Assembly: GCF_013046825.1 (NCBI RefSeq)
Contig: NZ_CP053187.1
Coordinates: 2,886,001 to 2,950,000, forward strand
Origin: Turicibacter sanguinis
GTDB taxonomy: Bacteria > Bacillota_I > Bacilli_A > MOL361 > Turicibacteraceae
Direction: 5' to 3'
DNA length: 64,000 bases
A program made the position numbers and the translations under genes. The number at the start of each line of letters is the position of its first letter. Position 1 is the first letter of the stretch. A model generated the notes under the pieces. It was not told the origin of the DNA, did not search any database, and saw nothing but the letters and a program-made list of their open reading frames with translations. This document shows positions 1-7,488 of the stretch, one piece after another.

Positions 1-427
1 CTTGACTACTTTTTCGTTCAATGACACGTAAGTATCCTAAATATTGAATCGAAATCGTATAAAGAATTTGATAAATATGACCATTAATACTTTTCGTTTG
101 GGTCTTTAATCGCTTACTAAAGACACTTAACTCTTGTGTACACAGTGTTAATAATAATTTATCTGTTTTTACAATTCCTAAAGGAACCGTTGAATAATAT
201 GTATCAGACTCATATGAAACAGGGACGTCAACAATGATCATCGTAAAGTTATCTTCGATTTGAACACGAGAACGTTCCTCCTCATCGAGTGCCGTAATAA
301 CTGTTTCAAACTCAAGGTCATGCTCTTTACACATAGCCTCAACCTCTTGATGCGTTGGATTAATTAAATTAATCCATTGAAACCCACTATTCGTCAGTGA
401 ATTAACAAAATTCACTTCATTTCTCAT
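1..427 (-). CDS. CorA-family Mg2+/Co2+ transporter, N-terminal part (cut by window edge)
   Basis: The minus-strand frame opens at ATG 425-427 behind the ribosome site AAGAGGTGA and runs off the left edge, giving about 142 residues. The visible part is the soluble cytoplasmic domain typical of CorA: FQWINLINP near the start, the EERSR segment, and the VPLGIV.T stretch with the helical region after it. The two C-terminal membrane helices and the GMN signature lie outside the window, so ion specificity cannot be judged. CorA proteins are pentameric channels taking up Mg2+ (some Co2+ or Ni2+) across the cytoplasmic membrane. Upstream lie a 22-codon ORF and a hairpin that may control it. Confidence 0.85.
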   Translation of the reverse strand, partial: MRNEVNFVNSLTNSGFQWINLINPTHQEVEAMCKEHDLEFETVITALDEEERSRVQIEDNFTMIIVDVPVSYESDTYYSTVPLGIVKTDKLLLTLCTQELSVFSKRLKTQTKSINGHIYQILYTISIQYLGYLRVIERKSSQ

Positions 428-452
428 CGAATCACCTCTTACATTTTCACAC

Positions 453-521
453 CTAAGAACGTTTCACCGCAAACATAAGTGTGATTAATTTAATTGTCCG
501 TATGGGAATGGAATCTTCCAC
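453..521 (-). CDS. Candidate 22-residue leader peptide upstream of corA-like gene
   Basis: A GTG codon at 519-521 sits 7 bases after a near-perfect ribosome site GGAGGTG (529-535). The frame encodes VEDSIPIRTIKLITLMFAVK plus RS and stops at TAG 453-455, 25 bases before the corA-like start. The start codon lies inside the upper arm of a perfect 10-bp inverted repeat (472-481 with 519-528), so ribosome loading and folding would compete. No similarity is recognised. It could be a regulatory leader peptide (as known upstream of mgtA and corA in enterobacteria) or a real small membrane protein. Confidence 0.5.
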   Translation of the reverse strand: MEDSIPIRTIKLITLMFAVKRS

Positions 522-528
522 TTATGTT
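472..528 (-). promoter_or_regulatory. Leader hairpin overlapping the start of the small ORF before corA
   Basis: AACATAAGTG at 472-481 and CACTTATGTT at 519-528 are perfect 10-bp inverted arms with a 37-base loop. On the minus-strand transcript the 5' arm contains the GTG start of the leader ORF and the 3' arm lies near its end. Position and symmetry suggest cis-regulation of the transporter; no known riboswitch signature was recognised. Confidence 0.5.
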
Positions 529-535
529 CACCTCC

Positions 536-787
536 AAAAGCATGATGCTAACGTTTTAAAAACATAAACTACTCGATCGTAATTAGTGTTTGCACACGCT
601 AGACTAAATATAACAGGATAATTTTTTTCCTTTTAAAGTATACAACTATTTTCATAAAATAACCACCTTGAAGCGGAAGTTTTTTCACGTTTCGACATTT
701 TAATTATTTTCGACACGATACCTTACCCTCAAACTCTCTATAATTGGAAGACTGCGAAAGGAAATCCGAAAAGATACGGAGATTTTC
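536..787. other. Intergenic region between divergent corA-like and TIM-barrel genes
   Basis: AT-rich, no ORF with a ribosome site beyond the leader ORF already listed. It should hold the divergent promoters; only the rightward one (788-816) is clear to me. Confidence 0.4.
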
Positions 788-816
788 TTAACTTTTGACA
801 TTAAGTCGGATATAAT
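788..816 (+). promoter_or_regulatory. Sigma-A type promoter for the TIM-barrel gene
   Basis: TTAACT (788-793), 17-base spacer, TATAAT (811-816). The start codon follows 46 bases downstream, with AAAGGA as a ribosome site. A nearby TTGACA (795-800) is too close to the -10 box to be its partner. Confidence 0.5.
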
Positions 817-861
817 GGTTATATTACAATTTTGTTGATTTGAAAGGACGTGACTATTTAA

Positions 862-1605
862 ATGACTTCTGAAAAAGTTCATACACCCGAAAAATTAGTT
901 CCTGAGGTTACTAGTAACTTGCGTAAAAATTTTGTTCGCGTTCCTGAAGTGATTCGTAATTGCAGTGGAATCCGTATTTTTGGTAAACGATTAAAATCAT
1001 TTATTTTTACAACTGATGTTGCAATCATAAAAAATACAAATGCTGATGCTGTTATTGCTGTTTATCCATTTACCCCACAACCTACTATTACCCAAGCCAT
1101 CTTAACAGTCTCTGACATCCCTGTTATCTGCGGAGTTGGTGGAGGATTAACTCACGGAACACGTTCTGGAAACATTGCGCTTCACGCTGAATTCCAAGGT
1201 GCAATTGCCGTTGTCTTAAATGCACCAACCCCACACGAAACCATTAGGTACGTTAAAGAAAGTATCGATATTCCAGTTGTTGTAACCGTTGTTTCGGAAT
1301 CAACAGATGTTCAATCTAAAATTGAAGCGGGAGCTGACATCATTAATGTCAGTGGAGGTGCCAATACCGCGGCCATTGTTCGTTCTATTCGTCAAAAATT
1401 CCCAACTATCCCAATTATGGCAACGGGTGGACCAACAAATGAATCAATCTTAGAAACCATTGCGGCAGGAGCAAATGCCATTACTTATACACCTCCAACA
1501 AATGGAGAATTATTCCGTGTTAAAATGGAACAATACCGTGAAATTGAAAACAGTGGTCAAACTTATCAATTAACACCCACTGAAAAAGAAGCATTAGCTG
1601 AATAA
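862..1605 (+). CDS. TIM-barrel phosphate-binding protein of unknown substrate
   Basis: The 247-residue protein alternates hydrophobic strands and helices as in a (beta/alpha)8 barrel. A glycine-rich loop GVGGG at about residue 91 and the ATGGP plus AAGANAITY segments at 187-210 resemble the phosphate-binding end of indole-glycerol-phosphate synthase or KDPG-aldolase type barrels. The SGGANTAAIV stretch precedes it. I cannot name a reaction; similar proteins are often labelled only 'hydrolase'. It is a single-gene unit with its own promoter and terminator. Start ATG is supported by AAAGGA, though the spacing is long. Confidence 0.7.
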   Translation: MTSEKVHTPEKLVPEVTSNLRKNFVRVPEVIRNCSGIRIFGKRLKSFIFTTDVAIIKNTNADAVIAVYPFTPQPTITQAILTVSDIPVICGVGGGLTHGTRSGNIALHAEFQGAIAVVLNAPTPHETIRYVKESIDIPVVVTVVSESTDVQSKIEAGADIINVSGGANTAAIVRSIRQKFPTIPIMATGGPTNESILETIAAGANAITYTPPTNGELFRVKMEQYREIENSGQTYQLTPTEKEALAE

Positions 1606-1613
1606 GAAAAAAG

Positions 1614-1638
1614 CTCTGATAATCTCAGAGTTTTTTTT
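1614..1638 (+). terminator. Intrinsic terminator of the TIM-barrel gene
   Basis: CTCTGA and TCAGAG arms with a 5-base loop, followed by eight T. Confidence 0.85.
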
Positions 1639-1727
1639 ATAAATGTCCCTCTCCTCCTTCTTAAACCGTGCCATTTCTCCTTTCCTTTGAGTAATTTATA
1701 TTAGGCATCAAATAAGGGGGGAAATTT

Positions 1728-2642
1728 GTGAAGATCCATAGATTAATCGTAAATAGTACAAATAGTTTGAGCATTGAACCAATCGATTTCCATTCACTAA
1801 CACTCCTCGTTGGAGTCTCAGGATCAGGAAAAAGTCAAGTTCTTCATTATATTAAAGAGTTAACCCAACTGTTACAAACTGGACAAACCAAGACACTCGA
1901 ATCTGGGCACTACGTCCTTGATTTTGAATACAATGAGCACCTATATACTTATGAAGTGACACTTGATAACTATCATATCATCAATCAAGATTTAAGTTCT
2001 AGAGAAGGTGCCTTATCCATTCCACTACAAATTAAAAACATCAACGAAAAAATTCGTTATGTTCTTCCTGTTTCACTCATCAGACAACAACAAATTAAAG
2101 AAAACTCACTAAACTTCTTAAGTGATAACACCTTAGAAAGACTAGCCTATATTTATCAATTTCAAAAAGAGCGTTTCGATATTCTAAAAGCCTTATACCA
2201 ACTGATATTTGAAGAAGTCGAAGACTTGACCTTTGAAACAATTGAAAATCAATATGTTCTACGTCTAAAAGATAAATCAGGTGCTACGCTGACGCACCAC
2301 AACTTATCAGATGGGATGCTTAAAACACTTATCTACTTAAGTGAAGTAACCTTAGCTAAACCCGGAACAGTCTTATTAATTGATGAATTTGAAAATGGTT
2401 TAGGCCTTAATTGCTTAGGACTCATTCTAGAAGAGATGATTCAAAAACAAGGAATTCAAATGATTTTAACCAGCCATCATCCCTATATCATTAATAACAT
2501 TACACCTTCTTGTTGGGTCATTGTTCATCGAATCGACTCTATCGTTTCAAATAAAACAGCAATCGAACTCGGCATTGGTCAAACCAAATACGATGCCTTT
2601 TTTGAACTCATGAACCGACTTGAATACGAAGGAGTCTTCTAA
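1728..2642 (+). CDS. AAA/ABC-type ATPase (OLD/RloA-like), partner of downstream TOPRIM-like protein
   Basis: 304 residues with GTG start behind AAGGGGGGAAA. Walker A is GVSGSGKS at 29-36, an LSDGM signature-like motif occurs near 195, Walker B with catalytic acid is LLIDEFENG (D219, E220), and a switch histidine lies in TSHHP (about H250). This set matches the AAA15/OLD-type ATPases related to SMC/ABC enzymes. The segment between the nucleotide motifs is too short for a coiled-coil SMC, so an OLD/RloA-like role is more likely. The next gene starts 2 bases after the stop and encodes the nuclease-like half, so the two probably form one complex. Likely role is phage or plasmid defence, by inference. 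Confidence 0.8.
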   Translation: MKIHRLIVNSTNSLSIEPIDFHSLTLLVGVSGSGKSQVLHYIKELTQLLQTGQTKTLESGHYVLDFEYNEHLYTYEVTLDNYHIINQDLSSREGALSIPLQIKNINEKIRYVLPVSLIRQQQIKENSLNFLSDNTLERLAYIYQFQKERFDILKALYQLIFEEVEDLTFETIENQYVLRLKDKSGATLTHHNLSDGMLKTLIYLSEVTLAKPGTVLLIDEFENGLGLNCLGLILEEMIQKQGIQMILTSHHPYIINNITPSCWVIVHRIDSIVSNKTAIELGIGQTKYDAFFELMNRLEYEGVF

Positions 2643-2643
2643 C

Positions 2644-3369
2644 ATGAATCTCTACATTCTCGTTGAAGACGGAAAATCTGGTCATAAAATCATCGATAAC
2701 TGGATTGGCAATTTAATGCCTTCTCTCACACGAGTTGCCACTGTTAATGAGGTGACTGACCAAAATTATGTCATCTTTAGTGGGCTCGGTTATCCACGTC
2801 TTCTTGGAACAGATCCTAGCTCACCTTCTCGAAATATTCTAGGACAAACCATTGAAACCATCAATCGAAGTCATAAATTCAACTACCTTCTCATCTTCTT
2901 AGATGGAGATGATGAAGGCGTCATGGCTCGTAAACAGATAACAATTAATAAAATCAAAAACTATCCACATGCCTTATCTTGTCCCTATCAAATATTCGTT
3001 CAAAATAAATGCATTGAAACCTGGTTACTCGGTAATCGTGACTACTTCCCAACCAGTTACAGTAAAGCCTTTGCCCCTTTTGCTAATCATTATAATGTGG
3101 CAATCCAGGACCCTGAACTCATGGAAAAAGATAATCGTGGCCTCGTCAGTACAAATGCTCTATATCATGAACGATACTTAAGACAAATGATGCAAGAAGT
3201 CGGTCTTCACTACATGAAATCTCGGGCTCATCCTGTGATGTATAGTCTTGAGTTCATTGAAGGCCTTCAAAAAAGAGTTTTTGAAACAGATGACTTACGA
3301 AGTTTAAAAGAATTTTTTGAGTTCATCCAAAAACTAAATGACACGACTTTAGCCCCTAACGGCCAGTGA
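2644..3369 (+). CDS. TOPRIM-like (RloB/DUF4276-type) putative nuclease, partner of the ATPase
   Basis: Start chosen at ATG 2644 because AAGGAG lies at normal distance; upstream in-frame codons overlap the ATPase gene. The 241-residue protein shows the TOPRIM pattern: acidic residue in YILVEDG (E8), DxD in FLDGDDEG (D87, D89), and the CIETWLL motif at 123-129 that recalls the conserved E-x-W-L of RloB/DUF4276 proteins. In OLD systems TOPRIM and ATPase are fused; in RloA/RloB and AbiL they are split as here. Predicted activity is metal-dependent nucleic-acid cleavage controlled by the ATPase. Sequence-level identification is moderate; the pairing is clear. Confidence 0.65.
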   Translation: MNLYILVEDGKSGHKIIDNWIGNLMPSLTRVATVNEVTDQNYVIFSGLGYPRLLGTDPSSPSRNILGQTIETINRSHKFNYLLIFLDGDDEGVMARKQITINKIKNYPHALSCPYQIFVQNKCIETWLLGNRDYFPTSYSKAFAPFANHYNVAIQDPELMEKDNRGLVSTNALYHERYLRQMMQEVGLHYMKSRAHPVMYSLEFIEGLQKRVFETDDLRSLKEFFEFIQKLNDTTLAPNGQ

Positions 3370-3379
3370 CGGGCTTTTT
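3351..3379 (+). terminator. Weak intrinsic terminator overlapping the stop of the TOPRIM-like gene
   Basis: AGCCC (3351-3355) and GGGCT (3371-3375) arms, stop codon in the loop, five T after the stem. Confidence 0.45.
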
Positions 3380-3382
3380 AAC

Positions 3383-3556
3383 GCTCATCTTTAGACCGTA
3401 CGAGAGATGAGTCTTCATGATTCTAATCCTTTCATCTCAAGAGAAAGGATTAGGCCGAAGTCAATCAGGTTACTTAACATCGTACTTTCCTCGCGATACT
3501 TATAGGTAATCTAAATTTTAAATCAATCAAAGTTTTCTAAAAATCAAGAAAACTTA
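3383..3556 (+). ncRNA. Structured plus-strand segment of unknown function
   Basis: Several hairpins follow each other: 3383-3392 with 3403-3412 (10 bp), 3422-3433 with 3443-3454 (12 bp), 3467-3473 with 3506-3512 (7 bp, inner ATCG/CGAT), and an AT-rich arm pair at about 3531-3556. Several pairs are G-U wobbles on the plus-strand RNA that would be A-C mismatches on the minus strand, so the structure belongs to the plus transcript. It could be a 3' UTR of the ATPase/TOPRIM pair or a leader of the next gene. No known riboswitch core is visible. Confidence 0.4.
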
Positions 3557-3629
3557 TCGTCACTGATATAGGATAAAAAATAAAAATATAGTAAAATGAC
3601 AACAAAGACTATAAAAGCGAGGGAAGAAC

Positions 3630-4112
3630 ATGCAAGCACAATGGACCATTCAATTAGACACCCATCTCTACGGTTGTTTCAATACATCCTTATTAATTTG
3701 CGAAGAAGACAATGCTCGATACGCGACTGATGAAGAACAAATAGACTTTTTAAATCGCCTCATTCAAATTGACTTAGAAGAATTAAAAGATGCTTATTTA
3801 ATCGAACGATTAGATATTTTTAGAGAACATCTAATGGCTTTAAATTTCACACCAGAATTCTTCCATTGTTGGAATGAAGTAGCGCCTAATAGCTATACAG
3901 AATATTTAAAAATTGAGCATCAAGAGAATAAAAAAATCGTGGCTTGCTTTAAAGTCAACACGACGCAAGGGATCAAAAATCAGGAAATCATCGATCTTGT
4001 GGGTGAGATTGAAAGTATCAGTGTAACCAAATATGAAATTGCAAAAGATTCTAAAATTGGATCCATTAAACTTCAACTATTAGATTTAGGGATTCATGAA
4101 TTAAAGGCATAA
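3630..4112 (+). CDS. Conserved-looking hypothetical protein, 160 residues
   Basis: Cytoplasmic, acidic protein without signal peptide or membrane segment. The N-terminal part is mostly helical with many acidic residues (EEQIDFLNRL, LEELKDAYLIERL), the C-terminal third looks like beta strands. ATG is preceded by GAGGGAAGAAC. It stands alone between the structured RNA segment and a strong bidirectional terminator. I do not recognise a family and assign no function. Confidence 0.7.
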   Translation: MQAQWTIQLDTHLYGCFNTSLLICEEDNARYATDEEQIDFLNRLIQIDLEELKDAYLIERLDIFREHLMALNFTPEFFHCWNEVAPNSYTEYLKIEHQENKKIVACFKVNTTQGIKNQEIIDLVGEIESISVTKYEIAKDSKIGSIKLQLLDLGIHELKA

Positions 4113-4141
4113 AAAAGACGGGGTGAGTCCCCGTCTTTTTT
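4112..4141. terminator. Bidirectional terminator between convergent genes
   Basis: GACGGGG (4117-4123) and CCCCGTC (4129-4135) with A-run on the left and T-run on the right; serves the unknown gene and the cystine symporter. Confidence 0.9.
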
Positions 4142-5542
4142 TTATTCTTCATCTTCAGTTAATGTTTTGCGTCCATAGAACACATCTTTATCAATATGAT
4201 TATATTTTTTTCCAATTAAAACAGCTGTTGTTAATGTTCCGTTTACATTTAACATCGTACGTCCCATATCTAAAATCGGATCAACCGCAATAACTCCTGC
4301 AATCAGTGGGAAATAAGCTCCCATTCCCATTCCTGATAACACAACTGAAATCGCCATCGTTGCAGACCCAGGAATTCCAGCAATTCCAAATGAAGCTAAC
4401 GCAATCACTAAGACTAACATCGCAATAAAGCTTAAATCAATCGGTGTTCCCGTCATGTTAGCTACCATGACCGCGACTAATGCAGGATAAAGTCCCGCAC
4501 ATCCATTCATTCCAGCATTAGATCCTAAACTTCCAACAAAAGTAGCCGTTCCGTTATCAAGTCCAACATTATCGGTTAGCTTTTCAATACTTACAGGTAA
4601 TGTTCCAAGACTTGAACGTGAAGTAAAGGCTAATACTAAGGCATCTAATACATTTTTAACGTAACGGAATGGATTTAATCCATTCATTGCAATTAAGATT
4701 AATTGCACCACAAACATCACAGCGACTCCAACATACAGGGCAATAATAAAGTCAAACACTTGTCCTAAAGCTGACATTCCACGTCCCGCAATCGTATTTG
4801 CTAGTAGGGCAATCACGGCATATGGCATCCATTTGATGATTGTCATCGCAACACTTAAAATGATTTTATAGAAAGCTTCTACAAAATCAATAAATGGCTT
4901 CACCACATCATAATACTTTTTCGTTTGACGTTTCGTCGCAATTCCTAAAAAAGCCGCAAAAATAACAACTGCTACCACATTTCCTTCTGCCATCGCTGCA
5001 ATTGGATTAGATGGAATTAGCCCACGAAGTGTATCAACAATTGAACTCACTTCACGAATAGAAACATCACCCTCCATTAACGTTGTGCTAACCCCTAACT
5101 TAAATAAGTTTCCAATGATTAATCCAATAATCGCCGCAATCGTTGTTGTTCCAACTAACGTCAACAAGGTTCTAGCTGTCATCGCTCCTAAATTTTCTCC
5201 CTCTTTCATGTTAATAATAACACGAATAATTGAGAAGAAAATAAGTGGGACAACTAACATTTTTAATAAATCCATGAATCCGTTTGCCACTAATCCATAC
5301 CACTTATTAATTTCTGCAATAAATGGAACATCCATCGGAACATCTGGGAATCCGCCTACAACTTGAATTAATAATCCAAGTACAAGACCAATCGCAGTTG
5401 CCGATAACATACGTGTTGAAAATTTAACTTTCTTTTTTTCAAATTGCTTCATCACAAAGAATAAAGCAATTAAAATCGCAATAAAAATAACCGTTCGAAT
5501 ATCGGTTAAATATAAGAAATCTGTAAAAAATGAACTTGTCAT
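4142..5542 (-). CDS. tcyP: L-cystine/dicarboxylate:cation symporter (DAACS family, TcyP-like)
   Basis: 466 residues, as in B. subtilis TcyP, with about nine hydrophobic segments, the first at 17-31. Family features are the serine-rich hairpin (FTSRSSLGTLP) and the following GLDNGTATFVGSLGSNAGMNGCAG substrate/cation site region. The DAACS fold couples amino-acid uptake to Na+ or H+. Similarity in length and in the N-terminal IFIAI...FEKKKVKFSTRM block favours the cystine branch over glutamate/aspartate carriers; substrate is inferred. Start ATG follows AGGAGGGAAG. Single gene; no S-box or T-box is visible upstream. Confidence 0.8.
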   Translation of the reverse strand: MTSSFFTDFLYLTDIRTVIFIAILIALFFVMKQFEKKKVKFSTRMLSATAIGLVLGLLIQVVGGFPDVPMDVPFIAEINKWYGLVANGFMDLLKMLVVPLIFFSIIRVIINMKEGENLGAMTARTLLTLVGTTTIAAIIGLIIGNLFKLGVSTTLMEGDVSIREVSSIVDTLRGLIPSNPIAAMAEGNVVAVVIFAAFLGIATKRQTKKYYDVVKPFIDFVEAFYKIILSVAMTIIKWMPYAVIALLANTIAGRGMSALGQVFDFIIALYVGVAVMFVVQLILIAMNGLNPFRYVKNVLDALVLAFTSRSSLGTLPVSIEKLTDNVGLDNGTATFVGSLGSNAGMNGCAGLYPALVAVMVANMTGTPIDLSFIAMLVLVIALASFGIAGIPGSATMAISVVLSGMGMGAYFPLIAGVIAVDPILDMGRTMLNVNGTLTTAVLIGKKYNHIDKDVFYGRKTLTEDEE

Positions 5543-5785
5543 CCGTTCACTTCCCTCCTATTCAATTTGTCAAGTGTCTTTTATTTTACAATGATGCTTT
5601 TAATTTAGCAACTAATATAATAACTATTTTTCATAATAATGATTAACATTCACAATCATTAAGTCATCTGATTCAATACAAACTTCATTTTAAACGAATC
5701 AAAATAGCATCTTAACCTTCCTAGCGTGCTTTATATAGAATACCCCAATCTGATACTTTAATCCAAATTGTGATTGATAACAAAT

Positions 5786-5809
5786 AAAAAAACCATGATT
5801 ATCATGGTT
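5786..5809 (-). terminator. Terminator of the two-TM hypothetical gene
   Basis: AACCATGA and TCATGGTT arms around TTA, T-run on the minus strand. Confidence 0.8.
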
Positions 5810-6547
5810 TTATTCCATTTCGGTAAGAACCTCTCCTTCCACCCCTTGTAATAATTCAAAATAATACCCAATCAAGACTGTATCATCGATGTAAGAAGAT
5901 TCTTTAACGCAGATACGGTATAAATCAATTAACTTTAAACATTCCTCTTGTGATTCTACCTTATAAAACGGTTGATTTAAATCTTCACTATTGCCGGTGA
6001 GTAAATTTCCTCCAAGATAGACTTCTGTTTGATCAACTACATAAAGAGAAGGTAACTGTTCAAGCCACGTCTCATTAATAATTTTAAAATTCGTTCGTCG
6101 TTCAATATGTGTCACAGATAACTCAGGTTTTTGACAACATAAATAATATAAGACACCACAGACCATCGTAATTAAAACAAAAAGTCCGACTTTAAATGGA
6201 AAACGAAGAGAAACAATTAAAAAAACAAGCGTCAATCCAACCAAAATCAGAGTCGCTAAAAATTTTAATTCCTTCACTAATTGAATTCGTTCTAAGTCAA
6301 CCTCAATTTTTAAGGACCGATATAAAACTTCATGAAATAAATGATAAAAGTAGGAATCCGATTTTTCAAAGATATGACTCGTCATCGTGACGTCGACTTC
6401 AACTTGAGGTGAAAATTGAAATTTCGCAAACTCATCTGGATTAACTTCACTAACATAGAGTTCTGTTTTTTTCTTTGAAGCTCCTAACCGTTCCTTAACC
6501 TCTTCAAGTGAACACGATTTTAACGATTTAAGATTAGAAAAATCCAT
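5810..6547 (-). CDS. Hypothetical membrane protein with two central TM helices
   Basis: Start placed at the ATG at 6547, 7 bases after GGGAGG, five codons inside the longest frame. Of 245 residues, about 95-135 form two hydrophobic helices (FLATLILVGLTLVFLIVSL and VGLFVLITMVCGVLYYLCC). Both flanking domains are soluble and charged; a short loop suggests a helical hairpin in the membrane with N- and C-terminal domains on the same side. No family recognised. Downstream of two other small membrane genes on the same strand but 340 bases away, so a common operon is uncertain. Confidence 0.7.
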   Translation of the reverse strand: MDFSNLKSLKSCSLEEVKERLGASKKKTELYVSEVNPDEFAKFQFSPQVEVDVTMTSHIFEKSDSYFYHLFHEVLYRSLKIEVDLERIQLVKELKFLATLILVGLTLVFLIVSLRFPFKVGLFVLITMVCGVLYYLCCQKPELSVTHIERRTNFKIINETWLEQLPSLYVVDQTEVYLGGNLLTGNSEDLNQPFYKVESQEECLKLIDLYRICVKESSYIDDTVLIGYYFELLQGVEGEVLTEME

Positions 6548-6742
6548 TGCTATTCCTCCCATCCATATCTATTAACTAGCATCACCTTTTCGCTTGGGAT
6601 GGTTTTTTAAATTGTACAATAAAAGTTAGTTAAAAGAGACCTCATGAATACCTAGTACGATGCTTATTATTCTGCCATCTCTTTTCCTCCTTTATACTAA
6701 TATATGCGATGACACATAAATTTAACCCTCCCTTTCTTCATG
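6548..6742. other. Intergenic segment with nothing recognised
   Basis: No ORF with a ribosome site, hairpin with T-run or repeat seen. Confidence 0.3.
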
Positions 6743-6889
6743 CTACTCAACCTCCATCCTAAAAATCATCCAGATGACAAACATCAAATCTAATTCTGAA
6801 TCCTCACCTCTTTTAATCTCATATTGTTGTTCATTACGCCAAAAATTATAACGATACTGCACTTCAAATAAACACGCTCCTGACAAATT
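6743..6889 (-). pseudogene. In-frame continuation behind the stop of the 62-codon gene
   Basis: After the TAA at 6890-6892 the same frame stays open for 48 codons to TAG 6743-6745 and reads like protein: CLFEVQYRYNFWRNEQQYE. No start codon with a ribosome site introduces it. This suggests one gene was split by a nonsense mutation, or that the segment is the remains of a longer gene. The alternative is chance. Confidence 0.35.
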
Positions 6890-7078
6890 TTAAATTTGCC
6901 GAGGTTCCTTACTTTCACTCGTTGCAATCACCTCTAAATTTGGTGAATAAAACACATAATTCTCCTCATCTTCTAACACATAACCTGACACTAAACCCGC
7001 TTCATTAAGCCCCTGAAATAACAGCTGATTCTGAACACTCTCAAAATAACTCACCAATTCATGATTCACGGTACACAT
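6890..7078 (-). CDS. Small hypothetical protein, 62 residues (possibly truncated)
   Basis: Start placed at ATG 7078, nine bases after GAGG; longer in-frame versions overlap the upstream gene in another frame. The product (MCTVNHELVSYFESVQNQ...) has beta-like VSGYVLEDEENYVFYSPN and no membrane segment. It overlaps the end of the preceding gene and probably is translationally coupled to it. The frame continues after the stop (see 6743-6889), so it may be a shortened gene. No family recognised. Confidence 0.45.
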   Translation of the reverse strand: MCTVNHELVSYFESVQNQLLFQGLNEAGLVSGYVLEDEENYVFYSPNLEVIATSESKEPRQI

Positions 7079-7367
7079 ACACATTCGCCTCGAAAAAAGA
7101 TGACATTTCAAGTCGTGCATATCCCACTTTCTTATCTTCAATATAAATCGCTCGGTACTCATCCATCGCTAATTGACTGCCTTTTAAAACAATCTCCTCC
7201 CGCTCTTGAAGACATGCTCTCATTTCTTTGGCACTTAGGGTACTTCCTCTATCGAGCAACAATTCAAACTCACACATAACCATCCCAACACACGTCACAA
7301 CTATCAAAATCAAAAGTCCTACAATTAAGATAAAGCGACCTATTTCAGAAAAACCCTCCCACCTCAC
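7059..7367 (-). CDS. Small membrane-anchored hypothetical protein
   Basis: Start placed at GTG 7367, 8 bases after GGAG. About 102 residues: a short N-terminus, one hydrophobic segment (FILIVGLLILIVVTCVGMVM, about 11-30), then a charged domain ending VYVYRES. A GFSEIG sequence just before the membrane segment faintly recalls pseudopilin leaders, but the Glu at +5 is missing. Overlaps the 62-codon gene by 20 bases. Function unknown. Confidence 0.5.
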   Translation of the reverse strand: MRWEGFSEIGRFILIVGLLILIVVTCVGMVMCEFELLLDRGSTLSAKEMRACLQEREEIVLKGSQLAMDEYRAIYIEDKKVGYARLEMSSFFEANVYVYRES

Positions 7368-7462
7368 TTCAATCACTCCAATATCTTAAAATTCAGTTCT
7401 CTAAATTTTATTGTTTTTTTGACATAAATATGAATTTTCATGAAAAACGATCCCTTTTTAAC

Positions 7463-7488
7463 CAAAAAAAGAGCGAAAATTCGCTCTT
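7463..7488 (-). terminator. Terminator of the DAACS symporter gene
   Basis: GAGCGA and TCGCTC arms, seven T on the minus strand. Confidence 0.85.

Noticed and set aside
3480-3510. GCGAGGAAAGTACGATG on the minus strand, resembling the RNase P RNA core
   Set aside because: The essential GAGGAAAGTCC and the ACAGAA partner are missing, and the stems fold better on the plus strand.
5085-5366. Plus-strand frame of 93 codons inside the TcyP-like gene (similar cases at 7430, 8866, 9088, 9850, 34559, 35021)
   Set aside because: Antisense shadows of membrane-protein genes, without ribosome sites, low-complexity composition.
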